From positions 1 to 64,000 of the forward strand of contig NZ_CP020951.1 in assembly GCF_000172795.2 (NCBI RefSeq): a stretch of DNA of 64,000 nucleotides, given 5' to 3'. Position 1 is the first letter of the stretch. Each line of letters opens with the position of its first letter. The DNA comes from Rhizobium sp. CIAT894 (GTDB lineage: Bacteria > Pseudomonadota > Alphaproteobacteria > Rhizobiales > Rhizobiaceae). Below the pieces are notes generated by a model. The model ran no database searches, was not told the origin of the DNA, and was given only the letters and a program-made list of their open reading frames with translations. Of the stretch, positions 27,551-35,775 are shown one piece after another. Both the position numbers and the translations under genes were made by a program.

Positions 27551-27943
27551 ATGCGTTTCATGTCCATCGTCACGTCCACCGATTCGATGCATCCGACGCC
27601 CGAGCTCATCGAGGCGATAGGCAAGCTTGCTGATCGGGAAATCAAGGCCGGCCGCATGCTCGATACGGCGGGGCTGATGCCGCTGGCGACCGGTGCCCGT
27701 GTCACGATCCGGGACGGCAAGTTGAGCGTTATCGATGGCCCTTTCGTCGAGGCGAAGGAGGTGGTCGGCGGTTATGCTATCTTCGAACTGCAGAGCAAAG
27801 AGGAGGCCGTGGCGCTGGCGGTCGAGTTCATGCAGTTGCACAAGGATCTCATGCCCGGTTGGGAAGGCACGTGTGAAGTGCGCGCCTATTTTGAACCGGG
27901 TGCGGAAGGGATCTGCGACCCGCTCGCCGAAGCAAGGGCATGA
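27551..27943 (+). CDS. YCII-related (DGPF) domain protein
   Basis: The 130-residue protein is a YciI-like ferredoxin-fold domain with the conserved motif IDGPFVEAKEVVGGYAIFE. The DGPF motif defines the proteins that accompany ECF42 sigma factors. GGAGGGA precedes the ATG. The sigma gene starts 31 bp downstream, so the two form an operon. Its action is not known; it is thought to be part of the sigma factor's input or output. Confidence 0.88.
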   Translation: MRFMSIVTSTDSMHPTPELIEAIGKLADREIKAGRMLDTAGLMPLATGARVTIRDGKLSVIDGPFVEAKEVVGGYAIFELQSKEEAVALAVEFMQLHKDLMPGWEGTCEVRAYFEPGAEGICDPLAEARA

Positions 27944-27974
27944 ACCTTTCGACCCACAATCTGGGCGGGCGGCC

Positions 27975-29249
27975 GTGACGGCCGCCGACACCCATCAAAC
28001 GATCCTGGCCGTCTGGCGGATCGAACAGCCGCGGCTTATCACCAGCCTGGCACGATTGCTGCGCGACGTGCCGCTTGCCGAGGATCTGACACAGGAAGCG
28101 CTCACTGTCGCCCTGGAACGATGGCCGAAGACGGGAATCCCCGAACGGCCCGGCGCATGGCTTATGACAACTGCCAAGCGTCGAGCGTTCGATCATCTGC
28201 GTCGGCGCCGGATGCTGGATCAGAAGCACCAGATGATCGTCCGGGAGATGGAGGAGGAAGAGCAGATCATGCCCGATCTAGACACCCCTCTGGATGATGA
28301 TATCGGCGATGAAATGCTGCGCCTGATATTTACGGCGTGCCATCCGCTGATCTCGCGCGAGGCGCGCGTAGCTCTGGCCTTACGGATGATCTGCGGCCTG
28401 ACGACACAAGAAATCGCCAGGGCATACCTGGTGTCGGAAGCAACGATCGCCCAACGCATCCTCCGCGCCAAGAAGACATTGTCGGATTCGGGGCTGGCCT
28501 ATGAGACGCCGCATGGCGAGGAACTGTCGCAACGTCTCGCCTCGGTGCTGGAGGTCGTCTACCTGATCTTCAATGAGGGTTACACGGCCGCCCGCGGCGA
28601 CAACTGGTTTCGGCTGCAATTGTGCAATGAGGCGCTGCGGCTGGGCCGGGTCTTGACATCAGTGGCGCCGCTGGAGCCGGAGGCGCATGCGTTGCTGGCT
28701 TTGATGGAACTGAACGCCTCCCGTACTGCGGCGCGGACGGATGCTGCCGGCGATCCGATCCTGCTTCTCGAACAAAATCGCGGCCGCTGGGATCGGTTAC
28801 AGATTCAGCGCGGGTTGAAGGCGCTGACGAGGGCCGAGGAGCTTGACGGCGCGGGCGGGATCTATGCCCTGCAGGCCGCGATCATCGCATGTCACGCAAA
28901 AGCGATGAGCGCCGATGAAACCGATTGGGGGCGGATCGCCGGTCTCTATGCGGAGCTTGCCGGGCTTCTGCCTTCGCCGATCATCGAACTCAATCGAGCG
29001 GTGGCCATCGGCATGGTCGAAGGCCCCGAGGCGGCACTGGACATCATCGAAAGCCTGCGCGACGAGCCCGCACTAAAGGACTATCATCTTCTGCCCAGCG
29101 TTCGCGGCGATCTTCTTTATAAGCTTGGCCGATTCGACGAAGCGCGGCGAGCCTTTGAAGCGGCAGCAGCGCTTGCCGAAAATAAGAGGGAGCACGATTT
29201 CCTCATGCGCCGTGCTGGTGAAGCTGCCGCAGAGAAGGGTTGTTCGTAA
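27975..29249 (+). CDS. ECF42-type RNA polymerase sigma factor with TPR-like C-terminus
   Basis: The 424-residue protein has sigma region 2 (about residues 15-85, LAEDLTQEALTVALERWP and RRAFDHLRRRRML) and region 4 (about 130-180, GLTTQEIARAYLVSEATIAQR), then a ~220-residue helical C-terminal extension with TPR-like pairs (GDLLYKLGRFDEARRAFE near the end). This layout and the DGPF partner define group ECF42, which lacks a classical anti-sigma. The GTG at 27975 sits just after the YCII gene; the in-frame stretch upstream overlaps that gene and is not used. Confidence 0.88.
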   Translation: MTAADTHQTILAVWRIEQPRLITSLARLLRDVPLAEDLTQEALTVALERWPKTGIPERPGAWLMTTAKRRAFDHLRRRRMLDQKHQMIVREMEEEEQIMPDLDTPLDDDIGDEMLRLIFTACHPLISREARVALALRMICGLTTQEIARAYLVSEATIAQRILRAKKTLSDSGLAYETPHGEELSQRLASVLEVVYLIFNEGYTAARGDNWFRLQLCNEALRLGRVLTSVAPLEPEAHALLALMELNASRTAARTDAAGDPILLLEQNRGRWDRLQIQRGLKALTRAEELDGAGGIYALQAAIIACHAKAMSADETDWGRIAGLYAELAGLLPSPIIELNRAVAIGMVEGPEAALDIIESLRDEPALKDYHLLPSVRGDLLYKLGRFDEARRAFEAAAALAENKREHDFLMRRAGEAAAEKGCS

Positions 29250-29316
29250 CGTATCTCCGTCTTCGTGGCTGAGGTGGCTCGCCCTACATCGGTCTTCCTA
29301 GGGTTGACCGCCTGGT

Positions 29317-31224
29317 TTAGGTCATACCCGTATGTTTTAGGTCATACCCAGCGGCGTCCAACACATCTTCGGGAATATCGTCGAAGGAGGCGTAGTTGAG
29401 GTTATAGAGCCTGGAATAGAGCTTGCCGTTCTTCATCAATTGCCGGTGGTTGCCGCTTTCGATGATTTCGCCGTTCTGCAGCACGATGATGCGGTCCGCC
29501 TCGCGAATCGTCGCCAGCCGGTGGGCGATGACGAGGCCGGTGCGGTTTTCGAGCAGTTTTACCAGAGCCTTCTGGATCAGCATCTCGGTATAGCTGTCGA
29601 TATTGGCGGTCGCCTCGTCGAGCACCAGGATCTTCGCGTCGGCGACGAGGGCGCGGGCAAAGCTCAGAAGCTGGCGCTGGCCGAGCGAGAGATTGCCGCC
29701 GCGTTCGCCGAGAACGCTGTCATAGCCATCGGGCAGGCGCATGACGAAATCATGCGCGCCGACGGCTTTCGCCGCCTCGATCACCTGCTCGCGCGTCGCC
29801 TCCAGCTTGTGGTAGCGGATGTTTTCGAAGACGGTTCCGGTGAACAGGAAGGGTTCCTGCAGCACCATGGCGATCTCCGCACCGAGCGAATCCTGCGTCA
29901 GGGCGCGCACATCGTGGCCGCCGACCAGCACCTGGCCCTGCTGCACGTCGTAGAAACGGTGGATCAGCGACATGCAGCTCGATTTGCCCGACCCCGTCGG
30001 CCCGACCAGCGCCACCGTCTCGCCGGGATTGACCTTGAAGCTCACATGTTTCAGCACCGGATGCTTCGGATTGTAGCCGAAGACGACGTCCTTGAATTCG
30101 ACCGAGCCGTCCATGTCGCGCGACAGGACCTTGGCATCAGGCGCGTCCTTGATGTCGACCGGCACGTCGAGCACTTCGGTCAGCCGCTGGCCGGACGCCA
30201 TGGCGCGCTGCATCACCGAATATTGCAGGGTCAGCGAACGGATCGGGTCGAAGAAGCGCTGGATGTAGAACAGGAAAGCGACGAGCACGCCGACATCGAG
30301 CGCTTGGTTGAGAACGCGGGCGCCGCCGACGACGATGACGAGCGCCATTGCGACGCCGGTCAGGCTGTCGACGATCGGCACCATCACTTGGGCATAACGC
30401 GCCGCCGTCAGATGCGTCAGCAGGTTGGCCCGCGCCTTGTCGTCGTAGAGCGTGAAGTTGACGCCCTGCCGGTCCATGCTCTGGACGGCGCGCACGCCGT
30501 GGATGGCTTCGGCGAGCGCGCCGTTGGCGACCGAGTTGGTTTCGTGCGCGGCCATGAAGGACTTACGGGCGAGCGGCAGCCAGAACAGCCGGACGACGAA
30601 GAGCACCGGCAGCACCGAAAGCGTCAGCAGCCCCAGCTTGAAATCGAGATAGAGCATCACGAAAACGATGCCGAAGAGCAGCACGATGTCGCCGACCGAG
30701 AGCACCGAGGTTTCGAGGAATTCCTGCATCGAGTTGACGTCGCCCTGCAGGCGCGACATCAGCCGTCCCACTTCGGTCTTGTCCATGAAGGACAGTGAGA
30801 CGCGCTGGAGATGCGAAAACATCGCCCTGCGGATATCGAAGAGCACGTCTTCCGCCACGCCGCCGACCAGTGTCTCCTGGGCGTAGCTTGCCGCATAATT
30901 GATTGATATGGCGACGGCGAAGGCGGCGATCGCCCAGATCAGCGCCGAAGGATTGCCGCCCGGCGACATGCCGTGGTCGATGGCATAGCGGATGATCAGC
31001 GGGATCAGCAATTGCATCGTCGTGAAGGTAAGGACGGCGACGACCGCCCAGGCGACCTGGCGGCGATAGGGATGAACGAAAGCCCAGATGCGCTTGATGA
31101 TATTGCCGTCGAAGGCCTTGCCGAACATCTCCTCCTCGACACGATGCGAACCGACCACCGCCCGCGGCGGGCGGCGTCCATCCTCGCGAACGTCGGGACG
31201 CTCGGTTTCCAGTTCCTCGGCCAT
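29317..31224 (-). CDS. ABC exporter half-transporter with canonical Walker B
   Basis: The 635-residue protein has a six-helix exporter domain (about residues 35-330) and an ATPase domain (380-620) with GPTGSGKSS, Q-loop VLQEPFLF, signature LSLGQRQLL, Walker B ILVLDEATANID and H-loop AHR. The signature has L where most have G, while Walker B keeps its catalytic Glu. The gene follows a partner half-transporter on the same strand. The ATG at 31224 has AGGAGGAACG upstream, which decides this start over a longer one. The last codons carry a 14-bp direct repeat (29316-29349). Substrate unknown; lipid or drug export is the family norm. Confidence 0.9.
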   Translation of the reverse strand: MAEELETERPDVREDGRRPPRAVVGSHRVEEEMFGKAFDGNIIKRIWAFVHPYRRQVAWAVVAVLTFTTMQLLIPLIIRYAIDHGMSPGGNPSALIWAIAAFAVAISINYAASYAQETLVGGVAEDVLFDIRRAMFSHLQRVSLSFMDKTEVGRLMSRLQGDVNSMQEFLETSVLSVGDIVLLFGIVFVMLYLDFKLGLLTLSVLPVLFVVRLFWLPLARKSFMAAHETNSVANGALAEAIHGVRAVQSMDRQGVNFTLYDDKARANLLTHLTAARYAQVMVPIVDSLTGVAMALVIVVGGARVLNQALDVGVLVAFLFYIQRFFDPIRSLTLQYSVMQRAMASGQRLTEVLDVPVDIKDAPDAKVLSRDMDGSVEFKDVVFGYNPKHPVLKHVSFKVNPGETVALVGPTGSGKSSCMSLIHRFYDVQQGQVLVGGHDVRALTQDSLGAEIAMVLQEPFLFTGTVFENIRYHKLEATREQVIEAAKAVGAHDFVMRLPDGYDSVLGERGGNLSLGQRQLLSFARALVADAKILVLDEATANIDSYTEMLIQKALVKLLENRTGLVIAHRLATIREADRIIVLQNGEIIESGNHRQLMKNGKLYSRLYNLNYASFDDIPEDVLDAAGYDLKHTGMT

Positions 31225-31279
31225 CGTCGTTCCTCCTGCGGCCATGACGTCGGGTGGCCTGCATCTCATTGCTTTTCCC

Positions 31280-31300
31280 CTTCTCCCCAGCGGGGAGAAG
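31280..31300. repeat. rhizobial intergenic palindrome (type C) between two ABC genes
   Basis: Perfect 9-bp arms CTTCTCCCC and GGGGAGAAG surround a 3-nt loop. A partial second copy (gatggggagaagagg) lies near 31360. The element separates the two exporter subunit genes and could affect the mRNA between them. Confidence 0.65.
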
Positions 31301-31376
31301 GTGCCCGGAGGGCGGATGAGGGGGCCGCACGGCACGCCCTTATTTGCCTCTCGCTCCCGATGGGGAGAAGAGGAAG

Positions 31377-33230
31377 TCATGCGCTCAACACTTCATCGCC
31401 CGGCCGCACCTGCAGCTCGTAGAGCGCTTTGTAGCGCCCGCCGAGCGACAGCAGCGCCTCATGCGTGCCGCGCTCGACGATCCTTCCGTCTTCGACGAAC
31501 AGGATCTGGTCGGCATGCATCAGCGAGCTCAGGCGATGGGCGACGATGATCGTCACGCGGTCGGCGGCGTAGCGGCGCATGGCGCTGCGGATGCGCTGCT
31601 CGGTGGCGGCGTCGATTGCCGCCGTCGAATCGTCGAACACCATCACCGCCGGCTTCAGCATCAGGGCGCGGGCGATCGAAAGACGCTGCCGCTGGCCGCC
31701 GGACAGCGAAACGCCGCGTTCGCCGACGACGGTGCCGTAGCCGGTGGGCAGGCCGAGCACGTAATTGTGCAGCTGGGCGCTTTCGCTGGCGCGTTCGATG
31801 CGGCCTTCCTTCGCCCACGGGTCGCCATAGGCGATGTTGTTTTCGATCGTCGTGGTGAACAGGAAGGAATCCTGCTGCACGACGGCAATCGCCCGGCGGA
31901 GCGATTGCAGCGTCGCCTTGCGGATATCCTGGCCGTCGAGGGTGATCTTGCCGCCGCTGACGTCGTAGAAGCGGGGAATCAGATGGGCGATCGTCGACTT
32001 GCCGCTGCCGGGCGGCCCGACGATGCCGATCGTCTGGCCGCGCCTGGCTTCGAAGGAGACATCGTGGAGCACGGTGCGTTTTTCCGAACCGGGATAGGCG
32101 AAGCTGACATTTTCGAAGCGCAGCACGCCATCGGTAAGGTTCAGTTGCCGCGCATCCGGCGCATCCTTGATCGATATGTCGAGGTCGAGAAGATTGAAAA
32201 GCCGCGTGCCGCAGGTCGAGGCGCGGGCAAAGGCGTTGACCATCAGGCCGAGCTGGCGCACCGGCATCTGCAAAATGGTCATGAAGGTCAGGAACGAGGC
32301 GAGCGTGCCGACGGTGATCTCGCCCGACATCACCTTGCCGCCGCCGACCCACAGCACGAGGCCCATGGCCGCGAAAAAGGAGAAGGTCATGGCGCTGGTG
32401 TTGACGACGCGGATGCCGACGCGCTGATGCGCAAGCGCCAGGGCGTTCTTCGAGGCCGCCTCGAATTTCGACATTTCGTGGTCCTGTGCGGCAAAGGCGC
32501 GCACGACGCGGATGCCGCCGAGATTCTCTTCCATGATGCGGGTCAGTACCGACAGCCGCTCCTGCAGGTCGAGCCAGGTGGCGCGCAGCCTGAGCTGCGT
32601 CACCGAGGAGCGCCAGCCGACGAAGGGCACGAAGGAGAGCGCCAGAAGGCCAAGCACGACATCGGTCGACAGCAGCATATAGGCGCCGATGCCGATCAGG
32701 ATCGACAGCAGGATCATCCGGACGAGCGCGGTGGAAAAATACATGCGCACGCCTTCGAGATCGAGCAGGCCGATGGTGATCAGGTCGCCGGAATGAACGG
32801 TGTCGTGAAAGCTGAAGGACAGCCGCTGGATCTTCTCGTAGCAGGCCAGCCGCAATTCGTAGCCGATGTGATGGCCGACGGCTTCGCTATAATAGTTCTG
32901 CACCATGGTGAAGAGGCCGCGCAACACGGCCGCGCCGAGCAGCAGCAGCGCCGTGGTCAGAAGCGCGTCCTGGGCCGCCTGGCCTGCCGCGCCGCCGCTC
33001 ATCGCCGTCTGCGTGTGGTCGACCGCCTGGCCGAGAAGGCGGGGGATCATCAGCTGGAAGGTGGAAGCGACGAGCGTGGCGCCGATCGCAAAGCCGGATT
33101 GCCAGGGGTGGCGGAAGGCCATCATGGTGATGCGCACCAAGGTATAGAGGCCTCGGCCCCAGCCTGCCGCAGTTGCAAGCGCCATCGAAGCCGAAGGCTT
33201 CGTCGCGCGTCTTAACGCATCGCTGCTCAC
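31377..33230 (-). CDS. ABC exporter half-transporter with degenerate Walker B
   Basis: The 617-residue protein has an exporter membrane domain (about 30-320) and an ATPase domain (365-600) with GPPGSGKST, Q-loop VVQQDSFLF, signature LSGGQRQRL and H-loop AHR. Walker B reads MVFDDSTAAID: the catalytic Glu is replaced by Asp, as in the degenerate subunit of heterodimeric exporters such as TM287. Its partner downstream has the altered signature LSLGQ, so both changes fall in one composite site. A GTG at 33230 gives VSSDALRR; an ATG at 33185 is also possible, and neither has a strong Shine-Dalgarno. Confidence 0.9.
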   Translation of the reverse strand: MSSDALRRATKPSASMALATAAGWGRGLYTLVRITMMAFRHPWQSGFAIGATLVASTFQLMIPRLLGQAVDHTQTAMSGGAAGQAAQDALLTTALLLLGAAVLRGLFTMVQNYYSEAVGHHIGYELRLACYEKIQRLSFSFHDTVHSGDLITIGLLDLEGVRMYFSTALVRMILLSILIGIGAYMLLSTDVVLGLLALSFVPFVGWRSSVTQLRLRATWLDLQERLSVLTRIMEENLGGIRVVRAFAAQDHEMSKFEAASKNALALAHQRVGIRVVNTSAMTFSFFAAMGLVLWVGGGKVMSGEITVGTLASFLTFMTILQMPVRQLGLMVNAFARASTCGTRLFNLLDLDISIKDAPDARQLNLTDGVLRFENVSFAYPGSEKRTVLHDVSFEARRGQTIGIVGPPGSGKSTIAHLIPRFYDVSGGKITLDGQDIRKATLQSLRRAIAVVQQDSFLFTTTIENNIAYGDPWAKEGRIERASESAQLHNYVLGLPTGYGTVVGERGVSLSGGQRQRLSIARALMLKPAVMVFDDSTAAIDAATEQRIRSAMRRYAADRVTIIVAHRLSSLMHADQILFVEDGRIVERGTHEALLSLGGRYKALYELQVRPGDEVLSA

Positions 33231-33363
33231 GGTATTTTTCCAAATGATGTGTGGTCGGACGCTGGCCCGAAAAGACGGCAAATCCATGAAGGGATTGGTT
33301 GCTTCGTCACTTTTGCCGATTCCATTTGGGGGTTCAAGTAAAGAATTCACCAACTGGTTATTT

Positions 33364-33606
33364 TTACGTGAGGTCGCCCCGCATGCCCCGCGGGAACAAT
33401 CGGCCGCCGCTTGCTTCGGCCAGAGGTTCGCTGAGCGCCGCCGATATCGTGCTGCCGAGCCCGATCGCTCAGGCATAGATCCCCATGAACAGCGCCGCGT
33501 GGCGCGGGCGATTCTTCTTGATAAAGCCGGCAACCAAAGCTCCGGCGACGGCAATTCCGGGTCGCGCGTCCGACAGCAACAGTACTGGAACCGTGGTGGA
33601 CATCAT
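33364..33606 (-). pseudogene. remnant of an MFS-like transporter gene
   Basis: The minus strand carries an 81-codon reading frame interrupted by one TGA at 33469-33471. Before it, the translation contains VPVLLLSDARPGIAVAGALVAG and RHAALFMGIYA; after it, AIGLGSTISAALSEPLAEA. Both halves have a membrane-helix/loop pattern that I associate with MFS transporters. The gap between the ABC exporter and the DJ-1 gene holds nothing else. The identity is an inference from pattern only. Confidence 0.4.
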
Positions 33607-33665
33607 AAACTCCGGTTTCTGAAGGCGATCTGCCGCCGCACTGGCCGACGGCAGATCACGATATT

Positions 33666-34346
33666 TCAGCGCGCGAGAACAGCGATGAGTGCTTCGGCCG
33701 CCTCACTGGACGAAGCCGGATTCTGACCCGTGATGAGCTGGCCGTCGACCACCGTATGCACGCCCCAATCCTTGATCTTGGAGAAGACCGCACCGAGACC
33801 GATCAGCTCGTCCTCGACGAGGAACGGCACGACCTTCGTGAGCCCCACGGCCTCTTCCTCGGAATTGGTGAAGCCGGTGAGGGAGCGTCCCTGGACGAAG
33901 GGGGTGCCGTCGGGGTTCGTGACGTGGCGCAGGACGCCCGGCGCATGGCAGACGAGGGCGATCGGCTTGCCGGCCCCGACGAAGGATTCGATCAGCCCGA
34001 TCGAGTTCCGGTCTTCGGCCAGATCCCACAACGGGCCGTGGCCGCCGGGGTAGAAGACGGTATCGAAATCTTTCTGGTCGACGCTGTCCAGGCGCACAGT
34101 CTCTGCAAGCTGCGCCTTGGCCGCCTCATCGGCGCTAAAACGCCGCGTCAGGTCGGTCTGGAACATAGGTTCGCCGCTCTTCGGGTCGAGAGGCGGCTGG
34201 CCGCCCTTCGGCGAAGCGAGGGTGATCTCGGCGCCGGCATCCTTGAAGACATAATAGGGTGCCGCCAGCTCCTCGAGCCAGAAACCGGTCTTCCTGCCGG
34301 TGTCTCCGAGCGTGTCGTGCGAGGTGAGTACGATGAGGACTTTCAT
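33666..34346 (-). CDS. DJ-1/PfpI-family type 1 glutamine amidotransferase-like protein
   Basis: The 226-residue protein has the DJ-1/PfpI fold. The nucleophile elbow reads ALVCHAPGVL with Cys133 followed by His134, the conserved Glu is at 25 (GFWLEELAAP), and YPGGHGPLWDL precedes. This matches Hsp31-like glyoxalase III/chaperone proteins that clear methylglyoxal or act in carbonyl stress. GGAAGGA lies before the ATG. It is divergent from a LysR regulator with a palindrome at the regulator's start codon. Confidence 0.92.
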   Translation of the reverse strand: MKVLIVLTSHDTLGDTGRKTGFWLEELAAPYYVFKDAGAEITLASPKGGQPPLDPKSGEPMFQTDLTRRFSADEAAKAQLAETVRLDSVDQKDFDTVFYPGGHGPLWDLAEDRNSIGLIESFVGAGKPIALVCHAPGVLRHVTNPDGTPFVQGRSLTGFTNSEEEAVGLTKVVPFLVEDELIGLGAVFSKIKDWGVHTVVDGQLITGQNPASSSEAAEALIAVLAR

Positions 34347-34470
34347 TGTGGATCCTTCCGTCAGATGGCGCCGTGGCAGCCGGTGGATTGGAGCTCGATC
34401 AGCCGCTGCGGCGTTTCGATGTCGTCACAATGGCATCTGTCGACATATTTCAGAAATTTACTTCTTTGAT

Positions 34471-34500
34471 TTTAGATATTCAAATGGGATTATATCTAAA
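34471..34500. promoter_or_regulatory. palindrome at the LysR gene start
   Basis: Perfect 9-bp arms TTTAGATAT (34471-34479) and ATATCTAAA (34492-34500) flank a 12-nt spacer. The right arm ends on the first base of the LysR start codon. It is the only strong dyad in the 153-bp divergent region and probably binds the LysR protein, which would repress its own gene. Confidence 0.6.
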
Positions 34501-35411
34501 TGAGATACGATCTGAACCTGCTTCCGGTTTTCCTGGCCCTGATGGAAGAGCGGAGCGTGACGCGGGCCGCAGTGCGGCTGGGCATCACCCAGCCGGCGCT
34601 GTCCAATTCGCTGAACCGCCTGCGCGAAACCCTGCATGATCCGCTGTTCATCCGGGAAAGGTACGGCATAAAACCGACGGAACTGGCGGAAGAGATCGCC
34701 CCAACGATCGAAGTAGCGCTGGCGCAGCTCGACGATCTCGTTTCGAACCAGCAGGAGTTTCAGCCGGCACAGGCCGAGCGCCTGTTCACGCTCGCCCCCA
34801 ACAGCTACGCGGAACTTGTGTTGATGCCGGCACTGGCAGCGAGAATGCGGCAGTTGGCGCCGGGCATCAAGCTTCGCATGATGCCGTTCGGCAATGATCT
34901 CGCCGAGACCGGCGTTACTTCCGGCACGACAGCCATGGTGTTTGGCCGGATCGTCGATCCGCCTGATAACCTCGTCGTCCAGCATCTTATGGACGATGGG
35001 CTTGCCTGCGTGGTGCGCGCCGATCATCCCGAGATTGGAGGCCATATATCCCGGGAACAGTTTGAGAGCCTCAAGCACGTGAACGTGCTCCCGCCGGGCC
35101 GGCTGCGCGCGGGCCTCTTCCAGGCATTGGGGCAGCAAAATCTGAAGCGAGAGGTTGCCGTGTCTGTCACGCACTTCCTTGCGGTGCCCGAGATGCTCGT
35201 CGCAACCGATTATTGCGCAACGCTGCCGCGCCTGATCTGTCGGTCTCTGGAGCGGGATCCGCGCCTGAAGGTGCTGCCGCCGCCCGTCGATCTTGGTAGT
35301 TTCCCGGTGCAGATGGCTTGGCATGTTCGCTACCGTCACGACCCGGCCCACAGGTGGTTGCGTTCGATGATCGGCGAATTGGCAAGAGAAATGACCGCAA
35401 AAGAAACTTGA
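34500..35411 (+). CDS. LysR-family transcriptional regulator (NodD-like subgroup)
   Basis: The 303-residue protein has a winged HTH at residues 1-60 (DLNLLPVFLALMEERSVTRA and GITQPALSNSLNRLRE) and an inducer-binding domain with LMPALAARMRQLAPGIKL. The N-terminal layout places it near the NodD/NocR-type LysR group. It is divergent from the DJ-1/PfpI gene, which it may activate in response to an electrophile or other small molecule. No nod box or nod gene is present. Confidence 0.92.
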   Translation: MRYDLNLLPVFLALMEERSVTRAAVRLGITQPALSNSLNRLRETLHDPLFIRERYGIKPTELAEEIAPTIEVALAQLDDLVSNQQEFQPAQAERLFTLAPNSYAELVLMPALAARMRQLAPGIKLRMMPFGNDLAETGVTSGTTAMVFGRIVDPPDNLVVQHLMDDGLACVVRADHPEIGGHISREQFESLKHVNVLPPGRLRAGLFQALGQQNLKREVAVSVTHFLAVPEMLVATDYCATLPRLICRSLERDPRLKVLPPPVDLGSFPVQMAWHVRYRHDPAHRWLRSMIGELAREMTAKET

Positions 35412-35775
35412 AATCGAATTGTTCATACTCGGATTCGTACAGGCCAAGTGGGCACTTTGCCGTCTGTGAAGTCCCGATCCAACCGTTGCCATGTGGTGGA
35501 GCCGGCCGAAAAATGTGTTTTTCTCCAACAGTTTACGATGCCGCGGCAACAAAGCTCTTGCCACCTGCGGTTTTTAGCGCTTTGATACACGACTAGTTTA
35601 ATAGACTATGGGCGGGCGTGATCGCCCGCCTGATGCTGTTGCGGGGCCGCTCGTCCGGACCCCGATGCTGCGGCAGATGTTTGTGAATGGCCGCATGAAC
35701 CTCATCAACGCATGACCCGCTTTTATGCGTTGAACCTATTTGCACGTGGTGCGGCCGAGCCGCAGAGGAGTTGCG
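35412..35775. other. intergenic gap with two hairpins
   Basis: No gene is seen. A GC-rich hairpin (GGCGGGCG, 35611-35618, with CGCCCGCC, 35623-35630) lies mid-gap but has no T-run. A perfect repeat CAACGCAT (35706-35713) / ATGCGTTG (35725-35732) ends 43 nt before the next start codon and could be an operator of that gene. Confidence 0.45.

Noticed and set aside
31344..33215. 623-codon plus-strand frame opposite the ABC exporter gene
   Set aside because: Antisense shadow; composition is Arg/Asp/His-rich and no domain is visible.
33244..33726. 160-codon plus-strand frame in the gap before the DJ-1 gene
   Set aside because: Low-complexity, Arg/Gln-rich translation without motifs; it overlaps the DJ-1 gene and the transporter remnant on the other strand.
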